From Glycomyces paridis (GTDB lineage Bacteria; Actinomycetota; Actinomycetes; Mycobacteriales; Micromonosporaceae): DNA of 64,000 nt. The stretch covers positions 67,640 through 131,639 of the forward strand of contig NZ_STGX01000011.1 in NCBI RefSeq assembly GCF_004912155.1, written 5' to 3'. The number at the start of each line of letters is the position of its first letter. Positions within the stretch are counted from its first letter, which is position 1. Below are positions 45,784 through 55,864 of the stretch, in pieces. The notes under the pieces are model-generated. The model saw nothing but the letters and a program-made list of their open reading frames with translations, did no database searches and was not told where the DNA came from. Both the position numbers and the translations under genes were made by a program.

Positions 45784-46009
45784 TGTCACACCCCCGAGCG
45801 ACCATCGAAAGCGGGGGCGACAACGAACACGAGCCCTCCGCGCCAAACTCGAGCCGCACCGCCGCCACCCCCTGTCGCACCCCCGCGCCATCATCGAAAC
45901 GGGGGCGACTGCGAACGCGAGCCCAGCTCGCCCAACGGGCGACCGGCCGCAACTCGTCGTCACACCCCTGAGCAATCATCGAAGCCGGGGGCGACAGCGA
46001 ACGCGAGCC
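45784..46009. repeat. Three dispersed copies of an about 52-bp repeat
   Basis: Copies at 45784-45835, 45873-45923 and 45958-46009 share a core of CACCCC(C/T)G..., ATC(G)AA and GGGGGCGAC, ending CGAGCC. Each copy has CCCCxG and CxGGGG arms that can form a hairpin. The copies differ at about a quarter of positions. Spacing is 89 and 85 bases. Confidence 0.8.
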
Positions 46010-46089
46010 ACTCTCGCCAGCGCCCCGCCGCTCCCGCCCGCCCGCCGCGCCTTCCCCTCGAACCGCCGCCCACGTTCGGCCCGCACATG

Positions 46090-46129
46090 ACGACGGCCCG
46101 GCCCGCCTTTCGGCGGGCCGGGCCGTCGT
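46090..46129 (-). terminator. Terminator of etfBA
   Basis: A perfect 18-bp stem (46090-46107 with 46112-46129) with a TTTC loop, 27 bases past the etfA stop. Confidence 0.85.
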
Positions 46130-46156
46130 CGCGTCAGCGGGCTTGCGCCGCTGCCA

Positions 46157-47086
46157 CTACTTGCGCTTCTCGATCTCTTCGAGGGCCTGCGGGAGGACCT
46201 GGAAGAGGTCGCCGACCACGCCGAAGTCGGCCATGCCGAAGATCGGGGCGTCGGCGTCCTTGTTGACGGCCACGATCACGCGCGAGGTCTGCATGCCCGC
46301 GCGGTGCTGGATCGCGCCGGAGATGCCCGCGGCGATGTACAGCTGCGGGCTCACCGTGGTGCCGGTCTGGCCCACCTGGAACTTGTGCGGGTAGTACCCC
46401 GAGTCGGTCGCGGCGCGCGAGGCGCCGACCGCGCCGCCGAGAGCGTCGGCGACGCGCTCGATGAGGGCGAAGTCCTCCGCGGAGCCGACGCCGCGGCCGC
46501 CGGAGACGACGACGCCGGCTTCGGCCAGGCCGGGCCGGTCGCCCGCTGGCTCGTCGACCCGCTGGGTGACGCGCACGCGCTGGTCCTCGTCGGACACCGC
46601 GGCGGTGACGGTCTCGACCTGGGGGGTGCCCGGCGCGGGGGCCGGCTCGGTCGCGCCGGCCTTGACCGTGGCGAGCGTGAAGCCCTTGGTGGCCTTGGAG
46701 GTCACGATGGTCGCGCCCGCGAACGCGTCCTGCGTGGCGATGCCGTCGGCCTCCAGGGCCGAGACGTCGGTGAGCAGCCCGTTGTCGAGCGCGACCGCTA
46801 CGCGTGCGGCGATCGCCTTGCCCTCGTCGGTGCTCGGGAGCAGGAGGAAGTCGGGCGCGGCCTGGCGGGCGAGGTCGATGAGGACGGTCGCCTTCGGAGC
46901 GACGAAGTAGTCGTCGATGCCGGCGCCTTCGACGCGGTGGACCTTAGCGGCGCCGTACTCGCCCGCGAGGCCCGCGGCGGCGTCGTCGAAGGCCACGGCG
47001 GCGACGTCGCCGAGCGAGCGGGCGAGGGTGAGGACCTCGGCCGCGTGCTTGCCGGAGTTGGGAACGTACACAAGGATGTCGGTCAT
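46157..47086 (-). CDS. etfA: Electron transfer flavoprotein subunit alpha
   Basis: A 309-residue EtfA. The C-terminal FAD-binding part shows [50 protein letters not shown] and [23 protein letters not shown]. With EtfB it accepts electrons from acyl-CoA and other dehydrogenases and passes them to the membrane. The ATG at 47086 has GGAGA before it. It follows etfB by 20 bases and ends the operon. Confidence 0.96.
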   Translation of the reverse strand: MTDILVYVPNSGKHAAEVLTLARSLGDVAAVAFDDAAAGLAGEYGAAKVHRVEGAGIDDYFVAPKATVLIDLARQAAPDFLLLPSTDEGKAIAARVAVALDNGLLTDVSALEADGIATQDAFAGATIVTSKATKGFTLATVKAGATEPAPAPGTPQVETVTAAVSDEDQRVRVTQRVDEPAGDRPGLAEAGVVVSGGRGVGSAEDFALIERVADALGGAVGASRAATDSGYYPHKFQVGQTGTTVSPQLYIAAGISGAIQHRAGMQTSRVIVAVNKDADAPIFGMADFGVVGDLFQVLPQALEEIEKRK

Positions 47087-47106
47087 GTCGGTCTCCTGAT
47101 TCCGGC

Positions 47107-47877
47107 TCAGATGAACTTCTCGGCGGCGAGGAACCCGGCGAGCTCGGCGCCGCCCTGGCCCTCGTCGGTGACGATCCGCCCGGCGGTGCGGGCGGGGCGG
47201 TCGGCGGCGCCGACGACCTCGTTGGCCGCGGCGTCGGCGCCGGCGCGGTCGATGCCGAGGTCGGCGAGGGTGAGCGTCTCGACGGGCTTGCGCTTGGCGG
47301 CCATGATGCCCTTGAGCGAGGGGTACCGCGGGGTGTTGATGGTGTCCCAGACGGAGACGATGGCCGGCAGGTTCGCGTTGAGCACGTCGTAGCCGTTGGC
47401 CCGCTGGTGCTCCACGGTGATCGAGGCGCCGTCGGTCTCGATCTTGCGGGCGCCGGTGAGCGCGGGCGCTCCGGTGCGGGCGGCGACCAGGTGGGGCATG
47501 ACGCCCATGCCGGAGTCGGTGGACTCGGCGCCGGCGATGACGAGGTCCCATTCGATGCGGCCGAGGACCGCGGCGAGGATCGCCGAGGTGGTGAGCGCGT
47601 CGGAGCCGCCGACGGCGTCGTCCTCGACGTGGACGGCCTTGTCGGCGCCCATCGCGAGGGTCTTGCGCACGGTGTCGGTGGCCTGTCCGGGCCCGAGCGT
47701 GAGGACGGTGACCTCGCCGCCGTGGGCTTCCTTGAGCTGGAGGGCGGCTTCGACGGCGTATTCGTCGAGCTCCCCCATGACGTTGTTGGCGCCGTTGCGG
47801 TCCACCCGGTATTGGGCGTCCAGCCGTCTCGCGAGCCCCGAGTCGGGGACCTGCTTGACCAGAACCACGATGTTCAT
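47107..47877 (-). CDS. etfB: Electron transfer flavoprotein subunit beta
   Basis: A 256-residue EtfB with the N-terminal VVLVKQVPDS, NNVMGELDEYAVEAAL, the AMP-binding strand LVIAGAESTDSGMGVMPHLVA and NLPAIVSVWDTINTPRYPSLKGIMAAK. It forms the flavoprotein with EtfA. GGAGG lies 6 bases before the ATG. A perfect 16-bp palindrome lies about 110 bases upstream, overlapping the likely promoter. Confidence 0.96.
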   Translation of the reverse strand: MNIVVLVKQVPDSGLARRLDAQYRVDRNGANNVMGELDEYAVEAALQLKEAHGGEVTVLTLGPGQATDTVRKTLAMGADKAVHVEDDAVGGSDALTTSAILAAVLGRIEWDLVIAGAESTDSGMGVMPHLVAARTGAPALTGARKIETDGASITVEHQRANGYDVLNANLPAIVSVWDTINTPRYPSLKGIMAAKRKPVETLTLADLGIDRAGADAAANEVVGAADRPARTAGRIVTDEGQGGAELAGFLAAEKFI

Positions 47878-47988
47878 CGACAACCTCCGAGGTCGTATGC
47901 GGCGATCCGTGGCCCGCCGGTGTCGCCGAGTCCGCGAGCGGGCCTCGGATCCCTGCGGGCGTCTTGGGCTGAAACTATATCCTACGAA

Positions 47989-48004
47989 GTTACTTTCGAG
48001 TAAC
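47989..48004 (-). promoter_or_regulatory. Perfect 16-bp palindrome upstream of etfBA
   Basis: GTTACT-TTCG-AGTAAC is a perfect inverted repeat. A minus-strand TATAGT (-10-like) lies just downstream toward etfB, so the palindrome falls in the -35 area. Its size suits a TetR/GntR-type regulator of fatty-acid or acyl-CoA metabolism. The divergent small gene at 48054 could also be affected. Confidence 0.5.
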
Positions 48005-48053
48005 ACCCCGAGGCGTTGTTGTACACGACGCCCGGGACAGGCATGATTGGACC

Positions 48054-48374
48054 ATGGTCCGCGCGTTCCTGTTCCTGTTCCTCGCCCACTTGGCGTTGGT
48101 CATCGCCGCGCTCGCGGACTGCCTCGGCGGTGAACACGCCCCGAGGAAGCTCACGCGAGCCTGGTGGGTCGCGATCATCCTGCTGGTGCCGGTCGCGGGC
48201 GGCATCCTCTGGTTCGCCGTCGGCCGCGCCCGTCCGCGCCCGCAGCCGGGCCCGGGCAGCACCGGCAGCTCGGGCGGGCCGCGCAGCCCGCGGGGGCCGG
48301 TCGCCCCCGACGACGACCCCGACTTCCTGCGCGACATCGACCGCCGCCTGCGCGACGACAACAAAGAGGACTGA
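48054..48374 (+). CDS. Small PLDc_N-domain membrane protein
   Basis: A 106-residue protein. Two spans (about 2-22 and 36-55) with the phospholipase-D-nuclease N-terminal (PLDc_N) pattern, ALADCLGG...LTRAWWVAIILLVPVAGGILWFAVGR, precede a charged, proline-rich tail. Such stand-alone proteins are common in actinomycetes with unknown function. The ATG has no clear ribosome-binding site. It converges on clpX with 6 bases between the stops. Confidence 0.8.
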   Translation: MVRAFLFLFLAHLALVIAALADCLGGEHAPRKLTRAWWVAIILLVPVAGGILWFAVGRARPRPQPGPGSTGSSGGPRSPRGPVAPDDDPDFLRDIDRRLRDDNKED

Positions 48375-48380
48375 GCGGGT

Positions 48381-49685
<1,305 letters not shown>

Positions 49686-50020
49686 AGCGGTACCTCCCTC
49701 TCTCGGCGTGACTCGCCGACCGTGCCCCGCCGGGCCGGGCGGTGCGTGCGGGCCGTGACTCTCCAGCGTGCTTGCGTGCTCCGTTGATTCAGGACGAACC
49801 GGTGTCTCGACTCAGTATTTCGCATTTGCGGCCGGGACGCCACCCTGACCGCGGACCGCCTGTGACCGACCGGCAGCGAGGTTCGGGACTCGGTGTCCGT
49901 TCCGACGCCAGCGCCACGGTATCGCGGCAGGGCGGGCCGCGTGGGCGATCGGGCGGAGGCGCGGCGGGACCGGCCCGCCGCGCTCCGTCGTACTAGACCG
50001 CGCCGTTCAAACCGAGCCTG
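49686..50020. other. Region between clpP2 and clpX
   Basis: 335 bases without a gene. It has a 10-bp perfect hairpin near the clpP2 end (49959-49983) and presumably the clpX promoter nearer 49700-49850. No convincing -10 was found. Confidence 0.4.
49959..49983 (-). terminator. Terminator of clpP1P2
   Basis: A perfect 10-bp G/C stem (49959-49968 with 49974-49983) and a 5-base loop, 38 bases past the clpP2 stop. Confidence 0.6.
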
Positions 50021-50686
50021 TTAGACCGCGGCTTCGGCGGGCAGGGCGTTCTTCTTGCGGTAGGTGAGCACGTTGTCGACGATGCCGTAGGCGACGGCCT
50101 GGTCGGCGGTGAAGATCTTGTCGCGCTCGATGTCGCGGCGGACCTGGTCGACCGGCTGGCCGGTGTGCCGGGCGAGGATCTTCTCCAGCTGGTCCCTCAT
50201 GCGCATGATCTCGCGGGCCTGGATCTCCATGTCGGAGGCCTGGCCGAAGGTGCCCTCGGTGGCGGGCTGGTGGATGATCACGCGGGAGTTCGGCAGCGCG
50301 GTGCGCTTGCCGGGGGTCCCGGCCGCGAGCAGCACCGCCGCGGCCGAGGCGGCCTGGCCCATGCACACCGTCTGGATGTCGGGGCGCACGTACTGCATCG
50401 TGTCGTAGATCGCCATCAGCGCGGTGAGCGAGCCGCCGGGCGAGTTGATGTACATGATGATGTCCCGGTCGGGGTCGTTGCCCTCCAGGACGATCAGCTG
50501 GCTCATGATGTCGTTCGCCGAGGTGTCGTCGACCGGCGAACCGAGGAAGACGATGCGGTCCTCGAACATCTTGTTGTACGGGTTCATCTCCTTGACCCCG
50601 TACGAGGTCTTCTCGGTGAACGAGGGCACGATGTACCGGGCCTGCGGGCCGAACTGTGCCGAGTGGGACTGCGCGTTGATGTCCAT
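50021..50686 (-). CDS. clpP: ATP-dependent Clp protease proteolytic subunit (ClpP2-like)
   Basis: A 221-residue ClpP. The catalytic triad is Ser in GQAASAAAV (about 113), His in IIHQPA (about 138) and Asp in RRDIERDK (about 187). Actinomycetes carry two ClpPs that form a mixed ClpP1P2 tetradecamer used by ClpX and ClpC. Here it follows clpP1 by 24 bases. Which of the two is called P1 or P2 is by gene order only. Confidence 0.95.
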   Translation of the reverse strand: MDINAQSHSAQFGPQARYIVPSFTEKTSYGVKEMNPYNKMFEDRIVFLGSPVDDTSANDIMSQLIVLEGNDPDRDIIMYINSPGGSLTALMAIYDTMQYVRPDIQTVCMGQAASAAAVLLAAGTPGKRTALPNSRVIIHQPATEGTFGQASDMEIQAREIMRMRDQLEKILARHTGQPVDQVRRDIERDKIFTADQAVAYGIVDNVLTYRKKNALPAEAAV

Positions 50687-50710
50687 GCTCTGGGTTCCCC
50701 TGTTCCTTGC

Positions 50711-51364
50711 TTAGTTGGCCTCGGCGGGGACGTCGGCCACCCGCTTGACGACGTGGTCGATGAAGCCGTAGTCCTTCGCCTCGGCGGCGGTGAACCAGCG
50801 GTCGCGGTCGGAGTCGCGCTCGATCTCCTCGATCGTGCGGCCGGTGTGCTCGGCGACGCGCTCCTGGAACATCTGCTTGGTGTACAGCATCTGCTCGGCG
50901 AGGATTGCGACGTCGGAGGCGGTGCCGCCGATGCCGCCGGAGGGCTGGTGCATCATGATGCGCGCGTGCGGGAGCGCGTAGCGCTTGCCCGCGGTGCCGG
51001 CGCACAGGAGCAGCTGGCCCATGGAGGCGGCCATGCCCATGCCGACGGTCTGGACGTCGTTCTTGATGAACTGCATGGTGTCGTAGATGGCCATGCCGTC
51101 GTACACCGAGCCGCCGGGCGAGTTGATGTAGAGCTTGATGTCGCGCTGGTCGTCCTCGGCTTCGAGCAGGAGCAGCTGCGCGCAGAGACGGTTGGCGATC
51201 TCCGAGTTGACGTCGGAGCCCAGGAAGAGGATGTGCTCTTTGAGCAGGCGGTCGAAGACCATGCTGTCCAGGCCGACCGAGGCTTCGCCGCCACCGCCGC
51301 GCCGGGCCACCGCGTTGACGACGTCCTTCTCCAGCTGCGAGGAGAACGGAATCGAACGATCCAT
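50711..51364 (-). CDS. clpP: ATP-dependent Clp protease proteolytic subunit (ClpP1-like)
   Basis: A ClpP of about 217 residues. The triad is Ser in GMAASMGQL, His in MMHQPSGG and Asp in ERDSDRDR. The chosen ATG (51364) has AAGGTG 6 bases before it; ATG 51379 and ATG 51418 are alternatives that would add 5 and 18 residues. It is the first gene of the clpP1P2 operon, and a ClgR-like box lies about 110 bases upstream. Confidence 0.93.
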   Translation of the reverse strand: MDRSIPFSSQLEKDVVNAVARRGGGGEASVGLDSMVFDRLLKEHILFLGSDVNSEIANRLCAQLLLLEAEDDQRDIKLYINSPGGSVYDGMAIYDTMQFIKNDVQTVGMGMAASMGQLLLCAGTAGKRYALPHARIMMHQPSGGIGGTASDVAILAEQMLYTKQMFQERVAEHTGRTIEEIERDSDRDRWFTAAEAKDYGFIDHVVKRVADVPAEAN

Positions 51365-51470
51365 GTCTTGCACCTTCATTCTGTCTCGGCGATTTGCACT
51401 CAGCTTTGCGGTTACCAATCCAGACCTTAGCCCGTCCCGGCGACGATCGGACGCGCCTGGGCACCGTGTT

Positions 51471-51481
51471 CGCTGCGAGCG
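51471..51481 (-). promoter_or_regulatory. Putative ClgR box upstream of clpP1P2
   Basis: CGCTGCGAGCG fits the ClgR core CGC-Y-N-A-N-R-GCG with one mismatch, and the TGTT before it matches the flank. It lies about 110 bases upstream of clpP1, above a -10-like TAAGGT. ClgR activates clp genes in several actinobacteria. Confidence 0.4.
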
Positions 51482-51607
51482 GAGCGGCGGCCGGGCCCCC
51501 GCCCATCATGGGGCGGCCGGGGCCCGCGCGACCCGCACAACCGGTCCGTCGGAGGCGCTCCGGCGTCGACGGGTCCTCAAGGGCCCGGCGGGCTCCGGGG
51601 GACGGCG

Positions 51608-51637
51608 AAGGGCCCGCCGCTGATGCGGCGGGCCCTT
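51608..51637 (-). terminator. Terminator of tig
   Basis: A perfect 13-bp stem (51608-51620 with 51625-51637) with a TGAT loop, 18 bases past the tig stop. It separates tig from clpP1P2. Confidence 0.8.
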
Positions 51638-51655
51638 GCGCTTCGATCGGGAGGA

Positions 51656-53038
51656 CTACTCCTCGGTGTCGTCTTCTTCGGTCTCGGCGTCGGCCTCGGC
51701 GGCCTTCGCGCGGCCCGGGAAGAGCTCCTCTTCGCCGAGCTCCTTGCCGTTGGCGTCCACGATCGAGGCCTCCTTGACGACCTCTTCGAGGGCCAGCTGC
51801 TGGCGCAGCGAGGCGGCGATCTGCTGGAGGCCGCCGTTGCCGCGCAGCTCGTCGACGAACTTCTGGAACTGGTCCTGCGGGACGCCGCGCTGCTGGGCCT
51901 GGCGCACGACCTCGGCGGTCATGAGCTCGCCGGAGACCTCCAGCTCGCGGTCGCGGGCGATCCGGCCGAGGATGATCGACTGGCTCATGTTCGACTCGAT
52001 GTCGGCGCGCAGCTCCTCGTCGAACTCCTCGGCGGTCTTGCCGACCGCGGCGAGGTACTCGTCGAAGCCGCCCGCCATCTGCACGACCTGCTCCTGGAGG
52101 TGGCCGCGGGTGTGCTCGATCTCGTCGTTGACGGTCTTCTCGGGCAGCGGCAGCTCGACGGCCTCGATGAGGGCCTCGAGGGTCTTGGCGCGGGCCTCGT
52201 TTGCCTTGCCGGTGCGGCCCTGGTTCTCGAGGCGCTCGCGGGTGGCGTCGCGCAGCTCCTGGAGGGTGTCGAACTGGCTCGCCATCTCGGCGAAGTCGTC
52301 GTCCAGCTCGGGGAGCTCGCGCTCCTTGACCTGGGTGACCTTGACCTCGACGTCGGCGCTCTCGCCGTCCTGCTCGCCCGCGAGGGTCGACTGGATTGTC
52401 TTCTCGTCGCCGGAGGCCATGCCGACGAGAGCCTCGTCCAGGCCTTCGAGGAGGTTGCCGGAGCCGACCTCGTGGCTCATGCCGGAGACGGAGCCGCCCT
52501 CGACCTCTTCGCCGTTCTGGGTGGCGCGCAGGTCGATCACGACGAAGTCGCCCTCGGCGGCGGCGCGCTCGACGGTCTTCAGGGAGGAGAAGCGCAGGCG
52601 CTGGGATTCCAGGTCCGCGTCCACGTCCTCCTCGGTCACGTCGCCGGACTCGACGGTCACCTTCAGGGAGGCGAAGTCGGGCAGCTCGAACGCGGGGGTC
52701 ACGTCGGTCTCGACGACGAACTCGAAGGGCTTGCCCTCCTCGATCGGCTTGACCTCGGTGAGCTCGGGGCGGCCCAGCGCGTTCACGTCGTTCTCGGTGA
52801 CGGCCTTGTTCAGGTTCGCCTGCACGGCCGGGTCCATCGCCTGGGCGAAGACCGACTCGCGGCCGACGCGCTGGTCGATCACCTGGCGGGGCGCCTTGCC
52901 CGGGCGGAAGCCGGGGACGCGGATCTGCTGACCGACGGACTTGTACGCCTCGTTGATGTACGGGGCCAGCTCCTCGAACGGCACCTCGACCGACAGCCGC
53001 ACCCTGGTCGGGCTCAGGGTCTCGACAGTGCTCTTCAC
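51656..53038 (-). CDS. tig: Trigger factor (ribosome-associated chaperone and prolyl isomerase)
   Basis: A 460-residue trigger factor. The N-terminal ribosome-binding domain carries VPGFRPGKAPRQVI (signature GFRPGKAP). The middle FKBP-type domain (about 150-240) has GDFVVIDLRA, and a helical C-terminal domain ends in an acidic tail. It binds nascent chains at the ribosome exit. The GTG at 53038 has AGGAG 7 bases upstream; the longer frame to 53185 is rejected. A TAGACT hexamer lies about 166 bases upstream. Confidence 0.95.
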   Translation of the reverse strand: MKSTVETLSPTRVRLSVEVPFEELAPYINEAYKSVGQQIRVPGFRPGKAPRQVIDQRVGRESVFAQAMDPAVQANLNKAVTENDVNALGRPELTEVKPIEEGKPFEFVVETDVTPAFELPDFASLKVTVESGDVTEEDVDADLESQRLRFSSLKTVERAAAEGDFVVIDLRATQNGEEVEGGSVSGMSHEVGSGNLLEGLDEALVGMASGDEKTIQSTLAGEQDGESADVEVKVTQVKERELPELDDDFAEMASQFDTLQELRDATRERLENQGRTGKANEARAKTLEALIEAVELPLPEKTVNDEIEHTRGHLQEQVVQMAGGFDEYLAAVGKTAEEFDEELRADIESNMSQSIILGRIARDRELEVSGELMTAEVVRQAQQRGVPQDQFQKFVDELRGNGGLQQIAASLRQQLALEEVVKEASIVDANGKELGEEELFPGRAKAAEADAETEEDDTEE

Positions 53039-53403
53039 AGACGTACTCCTAGATCGTTTTCGCTGATTGCCTTGCGACGGTGCTCTAAAAAAACAGTGCT
53101 TTGGAAGACGGTGCCTTGCACGGCAGCGTCCTGCGTCAGCGCGGAGGCCGCTCGATGCGAATCGGGCCCGCCGGCAGCGCAGCATCGACCCCCGCTCCGA
53201 CCGAGTCTAGGCCGCCGCGCCGTCAGGGCCCCGGCGGGTGTGGTCGATATCGCCGCTCGTCACCCGTGGAGGGGAGCCGGACCGTGGGCGGTCAGACGAG
53301 ACGATATCGCCTAGACTTCGCCGTGCAATCGTTCTCCGGAGGCGCCCGACGCGGACTGTGACCGCAGCTCCGGGCGCCGCACCCCCGACCAGAAGGAGAC
53401 ACC
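53039..53403. other. Divergent promoter region, tig and ThuA genes
   Basis: 365 bases without a gene. It holds -10-like TAGACT on the minus strand (53209-53204) for tig and on the plus strand (53312-53317) for the ThuA gene. CGATATCGCC occurs twice (53245-53254 and 53302-53311), 57 bases apart. Confidence 0.5.
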
Positions 53404-54072
53404 GTGGCCGCTCCCGCCATCCTGGTGTTCACCAGGACGACCGGTTTCCGGCACGACTCGATCCCCGCCGGGGTCGAGGCCGTCACCCGCATCGCCGCCG
53501 AACTCGGCCATGAGACCGAGCACACCGAGGACCCCGAGGTGTTCAACCCCCTCGACCTCGCCCGCTTCGCCGCCGTCGTGTGGCTCTCCACCTCCGGCGA
53601 CGTCCTCGGCGAGCTCGAACGCGCCGCGCTGGCCGACTTCGTGACCGGCGGGGGCGGCTGGTGCGGCGTCCACGGCGCCTCCACCGCCGAGGCCTCCTGG
53701 CCGTTCTACCGCGAGCTCGTGGGCGCCCGCTTCATCGGGCACCCGCCGGGGTGCACCCCCGGCGAGATCGACGTGGTCGAGGGCGACCACCCCGCGACCG
53801 CGCACCTGCCGAAGCGGTGGGTGTGGACCGACGAGTGGTACAGCTTCGACGAGGCGCCCCGGGACGTCGAGGTGCTGCTCGAAGCCGACGAGAGCACCTA
53901 CGAGGCGGGCGACCTCGCGATGGGCGCCCCGCACCCGCTCGCGTGGCACCGGCGCCTGGAGATGGGCCGGTGCTTCTACACCGCGCTCGGCCACGACGCG
54001 GCCGCCTACGCCGACGAGGACTTCCTGGCCCACCTCAAGGGCGGACTCGAGAGCGTCCTGCCGAAGCGGTGA
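53404..54072 (+). CDS. ThuA-domain protein
   Basis: A 222-residue protein of the ThuA (trehalose-utilization-like) fold, a class I glutamine-amidotransferase-like alpha/beta domain. Signature segments are VFTRTTGFRHDSIPAGVEAV, FVTGGGGWCGVHGAS, WPFYRELVGARFIGHPPG and RCFYTALGHDAAAYADE. ThuA proteins are linked to trehalose and other sugar metabolism, with unknown exact activity. The GTG start has AAGGAG before it. A HAD-family gene follows after 61 bases. Confidence 0.92.
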   Translation: MAAPAILVFTRTTGFRHDSIPAGVEAVTRIAAELGHETEHTEDPEVFNPLDLARFAAVVWLSTSGDVLGELERAALADFVTGGGGWCGVHGASTAEASWPFYRELVGARFIGHPPGCTPGEIDVVEGDHPATAHLPKRWVWTDEWYSFDEAPRDVEVLLEADESTYEAGDLAMGAPHPLAWHRRLEMGRCFYTALGHDAAAYADEDFLAHLKGGLESVLPKR

Positions 54073-54133
54073 CCTGGGACACGTAGGATGGGTCGCACCC
54101 CCGACCCTCCACCACCGACCCTTGAGGTGGCCC

Positions 54134-54736
54134 ATGAACGTCCGCGTCCTGGTAGTCGACATCGGCTCGGTGCTGTTCGCCTTCGACCCGGACCGGCGCC
54201 TCGCGCTCCTGGCGCGCCGCACCGGGATGCCCGCCGCGTTCCTCCACCGGCGCCTGTTCGCCTCGGGCTTCGAGACGCGCTGCGAGGCGGGCGAGTTCAC
54301 CGCCGACGAGATCGCGGCCGAGGTCCGGGACCGGACCGGCTTCGACGGCGGGGCGGAGGAGTTGAGCGCCCTGTGGACCTCGGCGTTCACACTCGATGCG
54401 GCCGTGCTCGACGCGCTGACGGCGACCGAACTGCCGCTCGCGATCTTCTCCAACAACGGCCCGCTGTTCGCCGACTACTTCGACGCGCGGTTCCCTGAGG
54501 CGGCACAGTGGTTCCGCCACCGGTGCTTCGCGAGCGGCCTCAAGGCCCGCAAGCCCGAGGCGGCGGCGTTCGCGCTGGTGGAGCGGCGGCTGGAAGCGTC
54601 CTTCGGTTCGGCGCCGGGCGACCTGACCCTCATCGACGACAACGGGGACAACACCGCGGCGGCCTCGGCCCGGGGTTGGCGGGCCCACACCTTCGCGGGA
54701 GTCGCGGGCCTGCGCGAGGCCCTTGCCGGAACCTGA
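54134..54736 (+). CDS. HAD-family hydrolase
   Basis: A 200-residue HAD phosphatase of the subclass I type. Motif I is VVDIGSVLFAFD (nucleophile Asp, with Gly at the second acid position, as in FDIGGVL-type members), motif II is IFSNNG, motif III has the Lys of LKARKPEAA, and motif IV is LIDDNGDN. It likely dephosphorylates a small metabolite, with unknown substrate. The ATG at 54134 has GAGG before it. It lies upstream of the tRNA gene. Confidence 0.88.
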   Translation: MNVRVLVVDIGSVLFAFDPDRRLALLARRTGMPAAFLHRRLFASGFETRCEAGEFTADEIAAEVRDRTGFDGGAEELSALWTSAFTLDAAVLDALTATELPLAIFSNNGPLFADYFDARFPEAAQWFRHRCFASGLKARKPEAAAFALVERRLEASFGSAPGDLTLIDDNGDNTAAASARGWRAHTFAGVAGLREALAGT

Positions 54737-54793
54737 TGGCACCGCGCGCCGATCGCACGTTAGACTCGTCCCGGTTCCCTTCCGGGGACCAGT

Positions 54794-54864
54794 GCGGGCG
54801 TAGCTTAATGGTAAAGCTCCGGTCTTCCAAACCGACGACGCGAGTTCGATTCTCGTCGCCCGCT
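54794..54864 (+). tRNA. tRNA-Gly (anticodon TCC)
   Basis: A 71-base cloverleaf. The 7-bp acceptor stem is GCGGGCG with CGCCCGC, the D arm is at GCTTAATGGTAAAGC, and the anticodon loop CTTCCAA carries TCC. The T arm contains GTTCGATTC, and T is the discriminator base. The gene does not encode CCA (TCCG follows). It decodes GGA/GGG. Confidence 0.95.
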
Positions 54865-54895
54865 CCGTTCGATCACCGGGCCGGTCCGGTACCGC

Positions 54896-55777
54896 TCAGC
54901 AGGAATCCCAGCCGAACTCGACCGGCGTGAACCGCGTCTTCGCCAGGTCGACGCCGGACGGGACGTCGTTTACCCACAGCCCGAGGACGATGGTCGAGTC
55001 GCCGGGCGGCAGTTCCCGGCCCCCCTTGAGGTGTTGGGCGCAGAAGCCGCCGACCAGCCCGCCGTCCTCGTCGTAGAAGACCGCCGCGATGCCCTGTTCG
55101 TACGGAGTGCCGAGCGCGTTGCCGACCTCGATCTGGAAGTACTGGTAATCTCCGATCCCGTCGGTCTCGGGGCCGACGGACTCGAACGTCACCGGCGTGG
55201 CCACGGCTTCGGGCCCGGGCGTGTACCAGACCGGGTCGAGGATCTCCACTTTCGGTTCGGCCGAGGCGTCGATCTGCTCGTCAAGGCCGGCGTCGATGTA
55301 CGGATTGCCCCCGAAGACCCTGCTCTCACCGGGCGCGAGCACTGTGGCCGCCGTATGCCCGACCGGTTCCTCCCGGCTCAGCTCCTCACCCGACTCGGAG
55401 TAGAAGGTCAACCGCAGGGTGAAGCCGACGTGGCGGTCGGCGTCGGTGTTGGTGAAGACGGCGGCCCAGTACGGCAGGTACTCCTGGCCCTCCGGGTAGC
55501 CGAATACGAACTCGTCCAACGTGATCGATTCGGGTCCGGGCAGTTCGGCGCCTTCGGCGAGGGTGTAGCCCTGGGGCACGGCGCCGGGAACGGGCTCGGC
55601 CGTGGCGTCCTCGGCCACGAAGGCGGGAAGCTCGCCCAGGTCCTCGGCGAAGTCGTTCGGGTCGGCCGACCACGCGACCGAGCCGAGGAGGAAAACGATG
55701 CCTAGGAGGAGCACGCCCGCGGTGATGTACTCGGGGACGGCGGGAGCGGCATTCCTGGTGGCCTTGGGGGTGTCCAT
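54896..55777 (-). CDS. Anchored extracytoplasmic protein of unknown function
   Basis: A 293-residue protein with one N-terminal span (about 18-36) followed by an extracytoplasmic part with an acidic stretch and two beta-sandwich-like halves (segments WAAVFTNTDADRHVGFTLRLTFY and QYFQIEVGNALGTPYEQGIAAVFYDEDG). It is similar in style to FxLYD-type domains. Two cysteines lie near the end. A TACACT hexamer ends 6 bases before the ATG, so the mRNA may be leaderless. It is divergent from another anchored unknown gene at 55865. Confidence 0.7.
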   Translation of the reverse strand: MDTPKATRNAAPAVPEYITAGVLLLGIVFLLGSVAWSADPNDFAEDLGELPAFVAEDATAEPVPGAVPQGYTLAEGAELPGPESITLDEFVFGYPEGQEYLPYWAAVFTNTDADRHVGFTLRLTFYSESGEELSREEPVGHTAATVLAPGESRVFGGNPYIDAGLDEQIDASAEPKVEILDPVWYTPGPEAVATPVTFESVGPETDGIGDYQYFQIEVGNALGTPYEQGIAAVFYDEDGGLVGGFCAQHLKGGRELPPGDSTIVLGLWVNDVPSGVDLAKTRFTPVEFGWDSC

Positions 55778-55864
55778 CCGCGGAGTGTATTTCGGCCCGG
55801 CCACCTTGTGGCGGCACGGCAATAGGGTGTGCAGGACCTCCACTCCCCCTATCAGAGGAACGCC

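Larger units (their letters stand above)
45660..46156. other. Region between etfA and bioY
   Basis: 497 bases without a gene. It holds the bioY promoter region with a 12-bp inverted repeat (45728-45739), three copies of an about 52-bp repeat (45784-46009) and the etfA terminator (46090-46129). The plus-strand frames here lack ribosome sites and normal codon bias. Confidence 0.6.

Noticed and set aside
45784-46009. CRISPR array
   Set aside because: Repeat length (about 52) and spacers (34-37) resemble one, but the three repeats differ at about a quarter of positions, each unit has its own hairpin, and no cas gene is present in the window.
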